NCBI GenBank assembly: GCA_030523325.1
Contig: JAUNIS010000013.1
Coordinates: 1 to 59,752, forward strand
Length of the DNA stretch: 59,752 bases
Reading direction: 5' to 3'
Source of the DNA: Phascolarctobacterium sp.
GTDB lineage: Bacteria > Bacillota > Negativicutes > Acidaminococcales > Acidaminococcaceae
Positions 17,198-25,261 of the stretch are shown here, in pieces; within the stretch, counting starts at the first letter, position 1; every line of letters starts with the position of its first letter. Position numbers and translations under genes: made by a program. The notes below the pieces were generated by a model. That model did not search any database and had not been told where the DNA came from. It saw only the letters and a list, made by a program, of their open reading frames with translations.

Positions 17198-17212
17198 ATT
17201 TTACTTTCTCTC

Positions 17213-17246
17213 CTCCCAATTGCGAAAGCTTTTGGGAGTTTTTTGT
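17213..17246 (+). terminator. Intrinsic terminator of the abiE-type operon
   Basis: CTCCCAA (17213-17219) pairs with TTGGGAG (17232-17238), followed by a run of T. Confidence 0.75.
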
Positions 17247-17258
17247 TTTTGCCTTAAA

Positions 17259-17304
17259 ACTGAGTTTTGCCTCAGTACCTTATTTGCATGTAGTATGATA
17301 AGAT
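17259..17304 (+). promoter_or_regulatory. Palindromic activator-type promoter, copy C
   Basis: A perfect ACTGAG (17259-17264) - TTTTGC - CTCAGT (17271-17276), 22 bases, then TAAGAT (17299-17304). It drives the exported protein genes at 17411 and 18342. Confidence 0.68.
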
Positions 17305-17410
17305 TAAATCGTAACATTACATTTAATAAAAAGATTTTCTTAGAAAATATTTTGCAATTTACGAACATTAATCGTTCAAGATCAATTATATTAGTTCGGG
17401 AGGAAATATC

Positions 17411-18325
17411 ATGAAAAAAACTTTAACAAAAGGTTTGCTCCTTTCCCTTCTCGCCTTAGCTATTCCAACTTATGCGCTTGCAGGCGTGCAAGGTACCTAC
17501 AATCGTGACGGTAGTGCCCAAATGTCTTATGCTCGACTGCAAATAAAATCTTTGCGGACTGCAGGTCGTGAACCTATGGTTTTTGGCCAGCTTACTGGGG
17601 CAATTGGTAGTGAAAGTTCAACACCTATCAGTTACTCATATTATACTTCTTTCTATCAGGATAACGAAAAACCCGATAAATATTATGGCATTATTCCCGA
17701 TGTAGGCGAAATGATTCTGACATTATCTTCGGACCAGCAAACCGCTAATATTAAAGTTAGTGGTAAAATTCCTCAATATTTTGCAGCTAACTATAAATAT
17801 AGTTTTAAAGAAGTTGAATTCAGTGAATTCGCTGCTGTGGAACTCTTAAAGAATGCTCCATCAATGTTAACCGGACTGAAGGACGATTACGTAATTGATG
17901 TTCAAGACAATGATACTTTTTGGTCCATCAAGACAACTGTTAACGGACACAAAAATTCTTGGTTTGACGTAGCTAAGGATTTTACAACAGTTAATCGTAC
18001 AGATGTTGACCCGAATGTTCCTGTTTACACACCGGACGATTCCAATGGTCCTGAAGCTAGTGAGGCTACAAACTTTGGACCGAATGATTGCGAACATTTC
18101 CTCAAAGAATTTTTGCTGAGTAAAGTAGAATTTGCCAGAATGCTTAATGAAGGCTGTAAGCTTCGTCAAATAGATTTCGATTCCAGCGGAACGATTTGGC
18201 AAATGTATTTTGTGATTGGCAAAGAAAAACCAGGTGATGGTTTTGTTATCTATGAGAATTTTTCCGTGGGAGAGGATAAAGAAATTCATCGCTTGATCAA
18301 TGACAGCTACGTAAAAGTTAACTAA
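17411..18325 (+). CDS. Exported protein of unknown function
   Basis: The protein has 304 residues with a signal peptide (MKKTLTKGLLLSLLALAIPTYALA-GV) and GGGAGG upstream. The mature part divides into an N-terminal beta-rich half (about 26-150; QGTYNRDGSAQMSYARLQIKSL, GIIPDVGEMILTLSS) and a C-terminal half (about 210-304) ending EIHRLINDSYVKVN. I recognise no known family. It is transcribed from the palindromic promoter at 17259 and is followed after 16 bases by a second exported protein, so the pair is probably one envelope-related operon. Confidence 0.65.
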   Translation: MKKTLTKGLLLSLLALAIPTYALAGVQGTYNRDGSAQMSYARLQIKSLRTAGREPMVFGQLTGAIGSESSTPISYSYYTSFYQDNEKPDKYYGIIPDVGEMILTLSSDQQTANIKVSGKIPQYFAANYKYSFKEVEFSEFAAVELLKNAPSMLTGLKDDYVIDVQDNDTFWSIKTTVNGHKNSWFDVAKDFTTVNRTDVDPNVPVYTPDDSNGPEASEATNFGPNDCEHFLKEFLLSKVEFARMLNEGCKLRQIDFDSSGTIWQMYFVIGKEKPGDGFVIYENFSVGEDKEIHRLINDSYVKVN

Positions 18326-18341
18326 TTCGCGAGGTGGCTTC

Positions 18342-19097
18342 ATGAAAAAAACATTACTAATTGCGTCGGCTCTCTTGAGTTTTTCCTTATCTTGCTTTGC
18401 GTCCACGTATACTAGGTTAAACGAATTTGGTATGCCTACGGGTTTTTTGTATACGGTTGAAACAACGGGTATGGGAACTTATATGGAGTTTCAGGTTACA
18501 GATGCCAATCCCGAAGTAGCTGAGCAGGTGGATGTGCTTTGGAAAAAGTCTCCGCGCATTAATTGTGCAGGTCAAGCTGGTAATGGTGAAGTAAGCTTCA
18601 GGCGAGTTATTATTGCTAACGAAAAAACCAATAGCAAGGGTGAATTCATCGATAAGCTTCTTCCATATGCAGGCTTATCTTATAAATATAGTACCTTAAG
18701 TAACGGCAATCTTCGCGTATATCCTATTTATGCGGATGGTCGAGAATGGAAGGCAGTCGTCGATTTAACCGGAGAATATGTTTTGAGTAGCGAACGGACA
18801 ACCCCTTCAGAAAATATGTTGATAACTTTTTTGGGTGCACTTTATCCCGAGTATACTCGAGGAATGTTTAAGGATAAAAAAAATAAAATTTCTGCAAAAC
18901 TCTTAATAGAATCAAAGGATAGAAAGAAATATCCCGACATCGCAGAGAATCTCGACGAGTCTTATAGTCTGAAGGTTACCGATAGAGCTACTGAAAAAAC
19001 TGTTGAATTCGTCGGCGATAGGTGTTGCAGATGGGTTTATCGCATTGAAGAGGATGGACGAGCTTTGGCCATTTATAATCAAAATGGAGTGGGGTGA
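18342..19097 (+). CDS. Exported protein of unknown function
   Basis: The 251-residue protein has a signal peptide (MKKTLLIASALLSFSLSCFA-ST). GAGGTGG lies upstream of the ATG. The mature part contains four Cys (CAGQ, RCCRW and others), which could form disulfides in the periplasm, and a beta-rich pattern (TGMGTYMEFQVTD, LRVYPIYADGREWKAVVDL). No family is recognised. It is the second gene of the operon started at 17411. Confidence 0.65.
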   Translation: MKKTLLIASALLSFSLSCFASTYTRLNEFGMPTGFLYTVETTGMGTYMEFQVTDANPEVAEQVDVLWKKSPRINCAGQAGNGEVSFRRVIIANEKTNSKGEFIDKLLPYAGLSYKYSTLSNGNLRVYPIYADGREWKAVVDLTGEYVLSSERTTPSENMLITFLGALYPEYTRGMFKDKKNKISAKLLIESKDRKKYPDIAENLDESYSLKVTDRATEKTVEFVGDRCCRWVYRIEEDGRALAIYNQNGVG

Positions 19098-19300
19098 GTT
19101 TAATTCGGAATGCGGAATGCGGAATTCGGAATTGAGGTATCGCTACGCGATTTATGAAATAAAAATTGGTTCGTGGTGATTCTAGGTGATGAGTCGTAAA
19201 ATTAGTTCATGCTGATTCTATATGCTGAGTTGTAAAATGATTCGTAGTGATTCCGAGTAATGCATTAAAAAATGTTTTGTGCTAATTCGAAAATTTTAAG
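19098..19300. repeat. ATTCGG-type tract, hairpin and tandem 36-bp repeats
   Basis: The spacer opens with a run of GGAATGCGGAATTCGG words, then a small hairpin (ATCGC / GCGAT, 19139-19151). It continues with 36-bp tandem units starting at 19162, 19198 and 19234, and a partial fourth near 19270. Each unit begins AAAAT and contains a GTGATTC or CTGATTC core. No open reading frame is supported. Confidence 0.75.
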
Positions 19301-19356
19301 CAGAGATTATAAAGATTAATTTAAAAATTTTGATAGGATGATAAGGAGGTAAGTTT

Positions 19357-20010
19357 ATGAAAAAAATAAGTTTATTGGCTGCTTTAATGGTTGGGATGAT
19401 AGTCTTGCCAAGCGTTTCTGATGCTGCTGTTTTGTCTTCTAGAAATGTTTGGAACACAATCAAGAATGAAGTAACTACAAGAGCTAAAGATAAAGTCGTT
19501 AAACAATCGCAAGGAGGCACTAAAAAGATGCAAATTTCTCAATTCCCTCAAACTCTCGCTGAATTTAAAGCCATGCCGCAAATGGATTTAAGAAAACCCG
19601 AAAACACTTTGTTGATGTTTTTGTGCGCAGCTAACCATTGGACTATCGACAAGACTGCTGGTGAAGAAGCTATTAATCTTTTAAGCAATCCTAAGAGACA
19701 AATGACCCCTTATGACAAGCAGTTTTTGAGAGATAGACTTGGTGACAAGCATTATTTACCAAGATCATATTTTGAAGGTGCGACTCCTGCAAATAATTAC
19801 ACACCGAGCGAACCTCTGACCTTAAAGGTTATGCCTGATGGACGTCCTCAAGATGTAGAAGCTGGTTATAAACGCCTTTTCGTAAAAACAAGTGGAGCTG
19901 AAGCAAACCGTTATATTAAACTGCGCGAAAAAGATGGCGTCTGGTATCTGTGGGAATATTTTGGTTTACTCCCGAGCATTGCTCTGCCTACTGCAGAGTC
20001 TGACTGGTAA
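19357..20010 (+). CDS. Exported protein with a C-terminal domain resembling DUF6935
   Basis: The protein has 217 residues: a signal peptide (cleavage near SDA-AV), a basic linker (KNEVTTRAKDKVVKQ), then from about residue 60 a conserved block FPQTLAEFKAMPQMDL, PENTLLMFLCAANHW, MTPYDKQFLRDRLGDKHYLPRSYFEGA, NNYTPSEPLTLKV and YIKLREKDGVWYLWEY. From memory this pattern matches a family of unknown function found in Firmicutes (DUF6935). The family name is less certain than the pattern. AAGGAGG precedes the ATG. It stands alone between repeats and a terminator. Role unknown. Confidence 0.65.
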   Translation: MKKISLLAALMVGMIVLPSVSDAAVLSSRNVWNTIKNEVTTRAKDKVVKQSQGGTKKMQISQFPQTLAEFKAMPQMDLRKPENTLLMFLCAANHWTIDKTAGEEAINLLSNPKRQMTPYDKQFLRDRLGDKHYLPRSYFEGATPANNYTPSEPLTLKVMPDGRPQDVEAGYKRLFVKTSGAEANRYIKLREKDGVWYLWEYFGLLPSIALPTAESDW

Positions 20011-20100
20011 TAAACAAGATAAAATTCACTGATTTTTTTGCGATGCTTTATCAAAAATATTTTTGCATCGAAATGATTCGTAAAAATTAACATTAATAAA

Positions 20101-20149
20101 AAACTGAATCAAAATTTTTCCGCAAGGTGAATTTTGATTTAGTTTTTTT
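20101..20149 (+). terminator. Intrinsic terminator
   Basis: AAACTGAATCAAAATT (20101-20116) pairs with AATTTTGATTTAGTTT (20130-20145, one wobble), ending in seven T. Confidence 0.8.
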
Positions 20150-20163
20150 ATTGTTCGGAGAAA

Positions 20164-20209
20164 ACTATGCTGCGCCTCAGTATCAATTATTTGCTTTTTA
20201 TATTAAACT
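20164..20209 (+). promoter_or_regulatory. Palindromic activator-type promoter, copy D
   Basis: ACTATG (20164-20169, degenerate half-site), N6, CTCAGT (20176-20181), 22 bases, TAAACT (20204-20209). The spacing is identical to the other four copies. It drives the TNT-domain toxin gene and its partner. Confidence 0.58.
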
Positions 20210-20251
20210 ATAATTGTTAAGGTGAAATTTTCGCGAAGGAGGTTGTACTCT

Positions 20252-20860
20252 ATGACGCTAAAGAAAGTATTAGGTACCGTACTTGCATGCACGCTGCTGA
20301 CATGTCTTGTTGCTCCGGTAGATGCTGCTGAAGTGAAAGCTGATGCAGAAGTAACCGTAAAAAAAGAAGCAAACGCAGAACAGGTGCTGAGCAAAAAAGA
20401 ACTCAAGGCCCGGAAGAAGATGGAACTCAATAAAATTCCGCCTTCAGATGCATTTATTAAATCTATTGCCGATAAATATAATCTTCCTTACACAATGGGC
20501 AAGGGAGGGGTAGAACGTTTTTATTCGGACGATGACCGTGCAATTTATCCTCCTAATGATGGTAATGTGGGGAAACCTAAGATTAAAAAACTCAAGGCGG
20601 GTATGCTTTTAGATCGTTATGGTAGTGAATTTGGTCGTTTCATGAGTCCCAAGGGAGAGCCATGGACGAAGCGTGCCCTGCCAAAATTTTCTGCTCCGGG
20701 CAAGGTTGCCTATCATGTTTATGAGGTGGTTACTCCCTTTAAGGTAAAGGCAGGTAAGGCTGCTCCCTGGTTTGGAGAAAAGGGTGGCTGTCTCCAGTTC
20801 GAATTAGAAAAGTCCGTTCTTGAATGCATTAAAGAAAATTTGTTAAAGAGGGTTGAATGA
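20252..20860 (+). CDS. Exported TNT-domain protein (predicted NAD+ glycohydrolase toxin)
   Basis: The protein has 202 residues. The ATG at 20252 is preferred because AAGGAGG lies 9 bases upstream; a GTG at 20222 has no such site. A signal peptide (ending APVDA-AE) is followed by a charged linker. From about residue 105 the chain matches the tuberculosis necrotizing toxin domain: YPPNDGNVGKPK, LDRYGSEFGRFMSPKGEPW, RALPK, YHVYEVVTPFKV and the C-terminal AAPWFGEKGGCLQFEL, with the Gln near the end that the family conserves. TNT enzymes hydrolyse NAD+ in the target cell. The short domain directly behind a Sec signal, without delivery domains, is unusual. A small gene overlaps its stop codon and is a likely immunity factor. 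Confidence 0.82.
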   Translation: MTLKKVLGTVLACTLLTCLVAPVDAAEVKADAEVTVKKEANAEQVLSKKELKARKKMELNKIPPSDAFIKSIADKYNLPYTMGKGGVERFYSDDDRAIYPPNDGNVGKPKIKKLKAGMLLDRYGSEFGRFMSPKGEPWTKRALPKFSAPGKVAYHVYEVVTPFKVKAGKAAPWFGEKGGCLQFELEKSVLECIKENLLKRVE

Positions 20861-21114
20861 TGAAAATTAGCGAATTACAAGAAATATTAGTAAAAGAAAA
20901 TATTGATGTTAACGAATATGCATTGAATAGTAAATTTGTTCGTGGTGAAGCAGGATTAACTATTAGAAAAGAAGCAGACAAATACATCGTTGCTGTTTGT
21001 GAACGTAATGAAGAACGTATTCTCAAGGAAAGTACCTGCGAACATGCTGCGACCAAAGTTTTCTTAGAGTATATGAGTGAAAGCTACGAAAATCTAAAGC
21101 AATATTTAAAATGA
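20860..21114 (+). CDS. Candidate immunity protein for the TNT toxin
   Basis: The protein has 84-85 residues (ATG at 20857 or 20860; the latter is better spaced from AGAGGG and gives a TGATG overlap with the toxin). It is small and acidic with no signal peptide, so it stays in the cytoplasm. The pattern is helix (ISELQEILVKENI), strands (GLTIRKEADKYIVAVCERNEERIL), helix (CEHAATKVFLEYMSESYENL). This resembles small polymorphic-toxin immunity proteins such as Imm59, from memory and not certain. Its assignment rests mainly on the tight coupling to the toxin gene. Confidence 0.6.
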   Translation: MKISELQEILVKENIDVNEYALNSKFVRGEAGLTIRKEADKYIVAVCERNEERILKESTCEHAATKVFLEYMSESYENLKQYLK

Positions 21115-21156
21115 GCGTTGTAAAAATAATTTTATTTTTTAGGCGTAACAGCAAAT

Positions 21157-21182
21157 CCCGTCCTCACTTTTGTGGGGACGGG
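21157..21182. terminator. Possible hairpin terminator between converging genes
   Basis: CCCGTCCTCAC (21157-21167) pairs with GTGGGGACGGG (21172-21182, one mismatch) over a T-rich loop. The downstream T content is modest (AAATTTCATTTT), so termination efficiency is uncertain. Confidence 0.5.
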
Positions 21183-21187
21183 AAATT

Positions 21188-22801
21188 TCATTTTACGCCA
21201 AATTTAGGATAACTTTTAATATCAGCTTCGAAAATTCTGTTCCATGGGAGCTCGGTACCTGTTGGCAAATCCGTAATATAATAAGCTTTGCCATCTGCTT
21301 CGTAAAAGGGAGTGCGCCCTATATTTATATGCAGCAATTGATGAGCTCGAAAAGACGTGTACGCCATGAGATGCTGCTCGACCTTGGGAAGGTCCTCGGG
21401 TTCGATATTGCGACTGTCAATGGCATTGACGTATAGCTCATAGGAAAGAGTAGGATGTTTTAATTTTTGATAATAGTAATCCTCCAGAAAACGATTGACG
21501 TTCATCCTAACGTTATTTGCATATAATGACGGATGCAATTCCTTAGGCAGCTCAGCCTTACGATTTACAAAAACAACTGCTTGACAGAGGGCGGTGCCTA
21601 AAGAATTTCCTAGGGTGTTCCAACCGGCGTAGGCAGTTAATTTGTTTAGTTCAAAATCTTTACTTATGAGTTTTGGTAAAAGAAGCTCATCAGTATCAAA
21701 GTTTTGACTGTTATCTACGAGAGCAACGCATTTACCATGCACCAAATAATTTTGCAAAGCAGTAACTGTTTCCTTGCCAGGTTGAAAATTATCATGGCCA
21801 TAATTAATAAAAAGAATTACATCTGCCGAAGCCTCGTCTTCTGTTTCTTCTGCACCAATGATTTCCAGCGCCTCGCGTACGGCTTGCGTATTAGTCATGG
21901 ACATGTAGGGCGCGTGCATGAACTTGGTTTTAGGATCTGCAAAATAAACGAAAACCTTCGGCTTGCGGTCTTGCTTGTCTAAGTAGGATTTGGTGACTAA
22001 AAGTGTAGCAAGCTCGTCAGCACCATTCGTAAGTCTTGCTTTGTTGCCGTTTGGACTTAAACTGATTGCCTCAGTCGTCATTCGCGGGAGACCAAAGGCA
22101 CCTGCGTCATCTTGTCCGATGATAATTTGCGCTCTGTCTGAAAGCTTTAAAAGTTCCTTATTGAATTCCTTGCTGGCTTTAAAAATGTTGAGATATTTCG
22201 TTTTGATTTCGTTAGGGATTTCAGCATCGTATTTAGCAAATTCTTGTGCCGAGGCAAAGTCGTTGAAGATTAAGGATGTATCCAGGCATTCGCTGTAACG
22301 CATTAGATGGTACCAATACCAGGCGTCAGGGAGAACCTCGTCAGTAACAAGTAATCTTGGTACGACGCTAAAGATTTGCACGTCTTTTTGTAGTTTTGTC
22401 AATTCTTCAAGATAACTGAGTAATTCCGCTTGGTCTTGGGAACTTGCAAGGTGAGTTCGTCCGTGTAGCAGTCCGCCATGTAAAAGAATATCCGCGCTGA
22501 TGATGGAAGCATTGACGTTTTTCGCTTCGTTTTTTAACCAAATTTTAAGAAAATCTTTATTTGCAGGTTTTGTATACTTGTCAAGAAGTTCATTTGGGGG
22601 TAAAATTAACTGAAAGCCTGCCGCATACGCAATATCTTGTGGTAGAGTAGTACAAACCGGACGGCTGTCCAAGGGCACTAAAATTATTTTTTCTTGTGGC
22701 TCAGGCAAGTTTAAAATTATTTTTTCGGTACTTGGAAGACGCCAATAGGCAAAATAAAAAACAGCAAGGCAGGTCAAGACTAAGAATATTATTTTTTTCA
22801 T
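21188..22801 (-). CDS. DUF4127 family protein, membrane-anchored or exported
   Basis: The protein has 537 residues. An N-terminal hydrophobic segment (MKKIIFLVLTCLAVFYFAYW) is a signal anchor or signal peptide. The rest matches the DUF4127 family: ILVPLDSRPVCTTLPQDIA, ADILLHGGLLHGRTH, FSVVPRLLVTDE, IIIGQDDAGAFGLPR, VFINYGHDNF-like INYGHDNFQPG and AYAGWNTLGNSLGTALCQA. The family is found mainly in Firmicutes and has no assigned function. AAGGAGG lies upstream on the coding strand. It is a single gene, flanked upstream by intergenic repeats. Confidence 0.85.
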   Translation of the reverse strand: MKKIIFLVLTCLAVFYFAYWRLPSTEKIILNLPEPQEKIILVPLDSRPVCTTLPQDIAYAAGFQLILPPNELLDKYTKPANKDFLKIWLKNEAKNVNASIISADILLHGGLLHGRTHLASSQDQAELLSYLEELTKLQKDVQIFSVVPRLLVTDEVLPDAWYWYHLMRYSECLDTSLIFNDFASAQEFAKYDAEIPNEIKTKYLNIFKASKEFNKELLKLSDRAQIIIGQDDAGAFGLPRMTTEAISLSPNGNKARLTNGADELATLLVTKSYLDKQDRKPKVFVYFADPKTKFMHAPYMSMTNTQAVREALEIIGAEETEDEASADVILFINYGHDNFQPGKETVTALQNYLVHGKCVALVDNSQNFDTDELLLPKLISKDFELNKLTAYAGWNTLGNSLGTALCQAVVFVNRKAELPKELHPSLYANNVRMNVNRFLEDYYYQKLKHPTLSYELYVNAIDSRNIEPEDLPKVEQHLMAYTSFRAHQLLHINIGRTPFYEADGKAYYITDLPTGTELPWNRIFEADIKSYPKFGVK

Positions 22802-22854
22802 AGCACGTGCCCTCCTTGAGAAATTGATAATTAACGAGCAAGTTTGCGGCTTGC

Positions 22855-22990
22855 AAATAAAAACTATTTGGCGTTAACCTTAAGTTTGCAAATTCAATCT
22901 ATAAGATTATGCAATTCAGTTTTAATCCAAAAATTTGCGCAGCAAATTTTATCCACAATTTCGCATTCCGAATTGATAAATAATCGCCTA
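22855..22990. repeat. Diverged 47-bp-type unit, tri-loop hairpin and tract
   Basis: TTTGGCGTTAACCTTAAGTTTGC resembles the 47-bp repeat at 14354 (GTTAATC...TTTGC). A perfect hairpin AAAATTTGC / GCAAATTTT with a GCA loop lies at 22930-22950, followed by a short TTCGCATTCCGAATT tract. The region separates the DUF4127 gene from rsmD. Confidence 0.65.
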
Positions 22991-23036
22991 ACTAACAATA
23001 GAATCTTCTACATTATATCACACTCAGGAGTAACGC

Positions 23037-23609
23037 ATGAGAATTATTACAGGCAGAGCTAGGGGCCTGAAGTTAAATGTTCCAAAAAATTACGACGTAA
23101 GACCTACTGCTGACCGTGTTAAGGAGTCTCTCTTTAATATTATTGGTTCGCGTATCGTAGATGTGAAGGTTCTGGACCTCTTTGCCGGTACAGGTAACCT
23201 TGGTCTGGAAGCTTGGAGTAGGGGAGCGAGTGACATTACCTTCATCGACATCAGTCGTGAAAGTTTAAAGCTCGTCCAGAGCAATATTGAAAAATGCAAA
23301 GCACAGGAAGCTTGCCATGTTCTAAAGGGAAATTGCGTAGATATTGCTGTTAATCTTTATAAAAAAGGCGAGCGTTTTGACTTTGTTTTTTGCGATCCTC
23401 CCTATAGCAAGGGTTGGATTGAAAAAATCGTAGATGTATTACAAAACTATCCCTTCCTCAATGATGGAGGATATTTAATAGTGGAACGCAGTGCTCACGA
23501 CGAGTTGCCCGTTCTACCAAAAGATTATACTTGTACCAGAACAGAAAAATACGGCGAGACGAAAATAGATTTTATTCTTTATGAGCTTGCAAAAAAATTA
23601 GAGGAATAA
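23037..23609 (+). CDS. rsmD: 16S rRNA (guanine(966)-N2)-methyltransferase
   Basis: The 190-residue Rossmann methyltransferase begins MRIITGRARGLKL and has PTADRVKESLFNII, VLDLFAGTGNLGLEAWSRGA (SAM-binding), and the catalytic FVFCDPPYSKGW (DPPY for N-methylation of a base). This combination is specific to RsmD. It acts on G966 of 16S rRNA. CAGGAG lies upstream of the ATG. The order rsmD-coaD is common in Firmicutes. Confidence 0.95.
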   Translation: MRIITGRARGLKLNVPKNYDVRPTADRVKESLFNIIGSRIVDVKVLDLFAGTGNLGLEAWSRGASDITFIDISRESLKLVQSNIEKCKAQEACHVLKGNCVDIAVNLYKKGERFDFVFCDPPYSKGWIEKIVDVLQNYPFLNDGGYLIVERSAHDELPVLPKDYTCTRTEKYGETKIDFILYELAKKLEE

Positions 23610-23654
23610 AATGAAAGACGTCGAATAAATAATAGATAACAGATAATAATAACG

Positions 23655-23677
23655 AAAATCTCCGTTGGAGATTTTTT
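23655..23677 (+). terminator. Small terminator-like hairpin between rsmD and coaD
   Basis: AAAATCTCC (23655-23663) and GGAGATTTT (23667-23675) with a GTT loop and two more T. It lies directly before the coaD ribosome binding site, so it could reduce read-through from rsmD or occlude translation. Confidence 0.5.
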
Positions 23678-23690
23678 AGGAGGAATTATA

Positions 23691-24212
23691 ATGCGTAGAG
23701 CAGTATGTCCTGGAAGTTTTGATCCTGTAACTAATGGTCACATCGATATTTTTGAAAGAGCTAGTACTATGTTCGACGAGCTCATTATTTCTGTTTTTTA
23801 TAATCCAACTAAAAATAGTTCTATGTTTACCATGGAAGAGCGCGTGGAAATGTTAAAGGAGGCAACCAAACATATTCCCAATGCACGCGTGACTTCTTTT
23901 TCTGGTCTCTTGAACGAGTTTTGCAAACAAGAGCAAGCACCCTTTATCGTGAGGGGTTTGAGAGCTTTTAGCGATTTCGAATACGAATTTCAACGTGCAC
24001 TTTTAATCAAGAGTATCGACCACAAGTTAGAAACCGTATTTATTATGACCAATGCACAATTTTCCTACATTAGTTCTACCGGTGTAAGAGAATTGTCTTG
24101 TTTTGATGGTCAAGTTAAAAAATTGGTTCCTCCTTGTGTAGAGAAAAAATTAAAAGAACATTACAATAAGAATGATTTTAAGCAAGGTAGAGGGGTGAAG
24201 GATTTTGATTAA
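23691..24212 (+). CDS. coaD: Phosphopantetheine adenylyltransferase
   Basis: The 173-residue protein begins RRAVCPGSFDPVTNGHIDIFERA, the nucleotidyltransferase signature with the TxGH motif. FIVRGLRAFSDFEYEFQ and the C-terminal YISSTGVRELSCFDG are both CoaD hallmarks. It makes dephospho-CoA from 4'-phosphopantetheine and ATP, the penultimate step of CoA synthesis. AGGAGG precedes the ATG. It overlaps the next gene by 8 bases. The C-terminal tail (KNDFKQGRGVKDFD) is a little longer than usual. Confidence 0.95.
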   Translation: MRRAVCPGSFDPVTNGHIDIFERASTMFDELIISVFYNPTKNSSMFTMEERVEMLKEATKHIPNARVTSFSGLLNEFCKQEQAPFIVRGLRAFSDFEYEFQRALLIKSIDHKLETVFIMTNAQFSYISSTGVRELSCFDGQVKKLVPPCVEKKLKEHYNKNDFKQGRGVKDFD

Positions 24213-24798
24213 CGATCGCAATAAAACCAATCTGGCATTAGAAAATATTTTCGGCGAACTTGAAAACATGATTAACGGCGCAACTCGTATGCCCTTGATG
24301 GATAAACTTTTAATCGAAGAGAACGAACTCATTAATTTGCTTGACGATCTCCGTGAAGCTATTCCTAAAGAAGTTAAGAACGCAGACCGCGTTCTCGAAG
24401 AACAAAAACAAATCGTCAACAAGGCTTATGCAGATGCTGAAATGATCGTGCAACAGGCTAAGAGTGAGGCAGAACGTATTGTTGGTGCAGCACAAGCCAA
24501 AGCCGATGAGATGGTTAAACAAGAAGAAATCGTTAAACAAGCTGAGGCGGTTGCCGAAGAGTTAAAGGCCAATGCTCTAGCATACGAAGAAGAAACCAAA
24601 AAGAGTGCTGATGAATATGCTATACGTGTAAAACAAGATTCTTTGACTTATGCAGATGATATGCTGGCTTATATTGGTGAGACTATGCATAGTGCATTGC
24701 AAGGCTTGACTGATAATCGTCATAATGTAAAACGTGAGATGGATGTTGTTTCCGGTTTAACGCAACCTGAAGAAGATCTCCTTCCTCCCCAAGAATAA
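24205..24798 (+). CDS. Coiled-coil protein of unknown function
   Basis: The 197-residue, Ala/Glu/Lys-rich protein is predicted to be almost entirely helical. Residues about 55-150 form a long coiled coil (EEQKQIVNKAYADAEMIVQQ..., AKADEMVKQEEIVKQAEAVAEELKANA), similar in texture to DivIVA or ATP synthase b-subunit stalks but without their diagnostic ends. The TTG start at 24205 lies inside the coaD stop region, after GAAGG, so translation is coupled. A homologous gene after coaD is, from memory, common in Negativicutes. A cell-division or scaffold role would be a guess. Confidence 0.75.
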   Translation: MINDRNKTNLALENIFGELENMINGATRMPLMDKLLIEENELINLLDDLREAIPKEVKNADRVLEEQKQIVNKAYADAEMIVQQAKSEAERIVGAAQAKADEMVKQEEIVKQAEAVAEELKANALAYEEETKKSADEYAIRVKQDSLTYADDMLAYIGETMHSALQGLTDNRHNVKREMDVVSGLTQPEEDLLPPQE

Positions 24799-24810
24799 TC
24801 TCCAATAATT

Positions 24811-24840
24811 AACGGCTGAACTTCGGTTCAGCCGTTTTTG
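24811..24840 (+). terminator. Intrinsic terminator of rsmD-coaD operon
   Basis: AACGGCTGAAC and GTTCAGCCGTT (24811-24836) close a TTCG tetraloop and are followed by TTT. Confidence 0.92.
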
Positions 24841-24856
24841 TTACCATTGTTTAGTT

Positions 24857-24983
24857 AAAACGTTCAGAACATGTCAGCTGCTAGGAAGCCTCGCGAAGGC
24901 GTACTAGAGGTACGTCGAGCGAGAGAAACTTGCAAGGCAAGTTTCGTTGCTGACAACGTAGATTATATGTTATGGACGTTTTC
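24857..24983. repeat. Long palindrome family, copy 2
   Basis: The ends AAAACGTTCAGAACAT and ATATGTTATGGACGTTTT are imperfect inverted repeats. The interior has nested inverted repeats (AAACTTGC / GCAAGTTT and CGTACTAGAGGTACG). It is the reverse-oriented full-length relative of copy 1 at 8022 and shares the TACG...AGTACG core with copies at 32889 and 39857. Confidence 0.7.
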
Positions 24984-25008
24984 TATAGATTTTGCAAAAT
25001 AAAAAGAA

Positions 25009-25037
25009 AAAAAGCTGGCGGAAAACCACCAGCTTTT
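25009..25037 (-). terminator. Intrinsic terminator of yceD-rpmF
   Basis: Read on the minus strand, AAAAGCTGGTGG pairs with CCGCCAGCTTTT over a short loop, followed by a T run (A run at 25004-25012 on the plus strand). Confidence 0.85.
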
Positions 25038-25048
25038 GATCATTTAAA

Positions 25049-25228
25049 TTATTCAGCAACTTCGATAACTTGTTTTCCGTTGTAGTAGCCACATTCAGGG
25101 CAAACACGATGCGGAATCTTCAGTTCGTGACATTGCGGGCATTCAACCATGCCAGGTACAGTTAATTTCCAGTTAGCACGACGACGATCGCGACGAGCCT
25201 TGGACATTTTTCTCTTAGGTACTGCCAT
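25049..25228 (-). CDS. rpmF: 50S ribosomal protein L32
   Basis: The protein has 59 residues from the ATG at 25228 ([20 protein letters not shown]); an upstream start four codons earlier overlaps the ribosome binding site GGAGGT. The C-terminal half has the zinc ribbon CPQC...CPEC. It is a component of the 50S subunit. It follows the yceD gene after 33 bases, the usual yceD-rpmF pairing, and is often upstream of fapR-plsX; here that cluster is 15 kb away. Confidence 0.96.
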   Translation of the reverse strand: MAVPKRKMSKARRDRRRANWKLTVPGMVECPQCHELKIPHRVCPECGYYNGKQVIEVAE

Positions 25229-25261
25229 TTCTAAACACACCTCCTCAGTACATGAAGTGAA

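Noticed and set aside
22844..23062. 72-residue ORF upstream of rsmD
   Set aside because: It lies in repeat sequence, overlaps the rsmD start and has no ribosome binding site.
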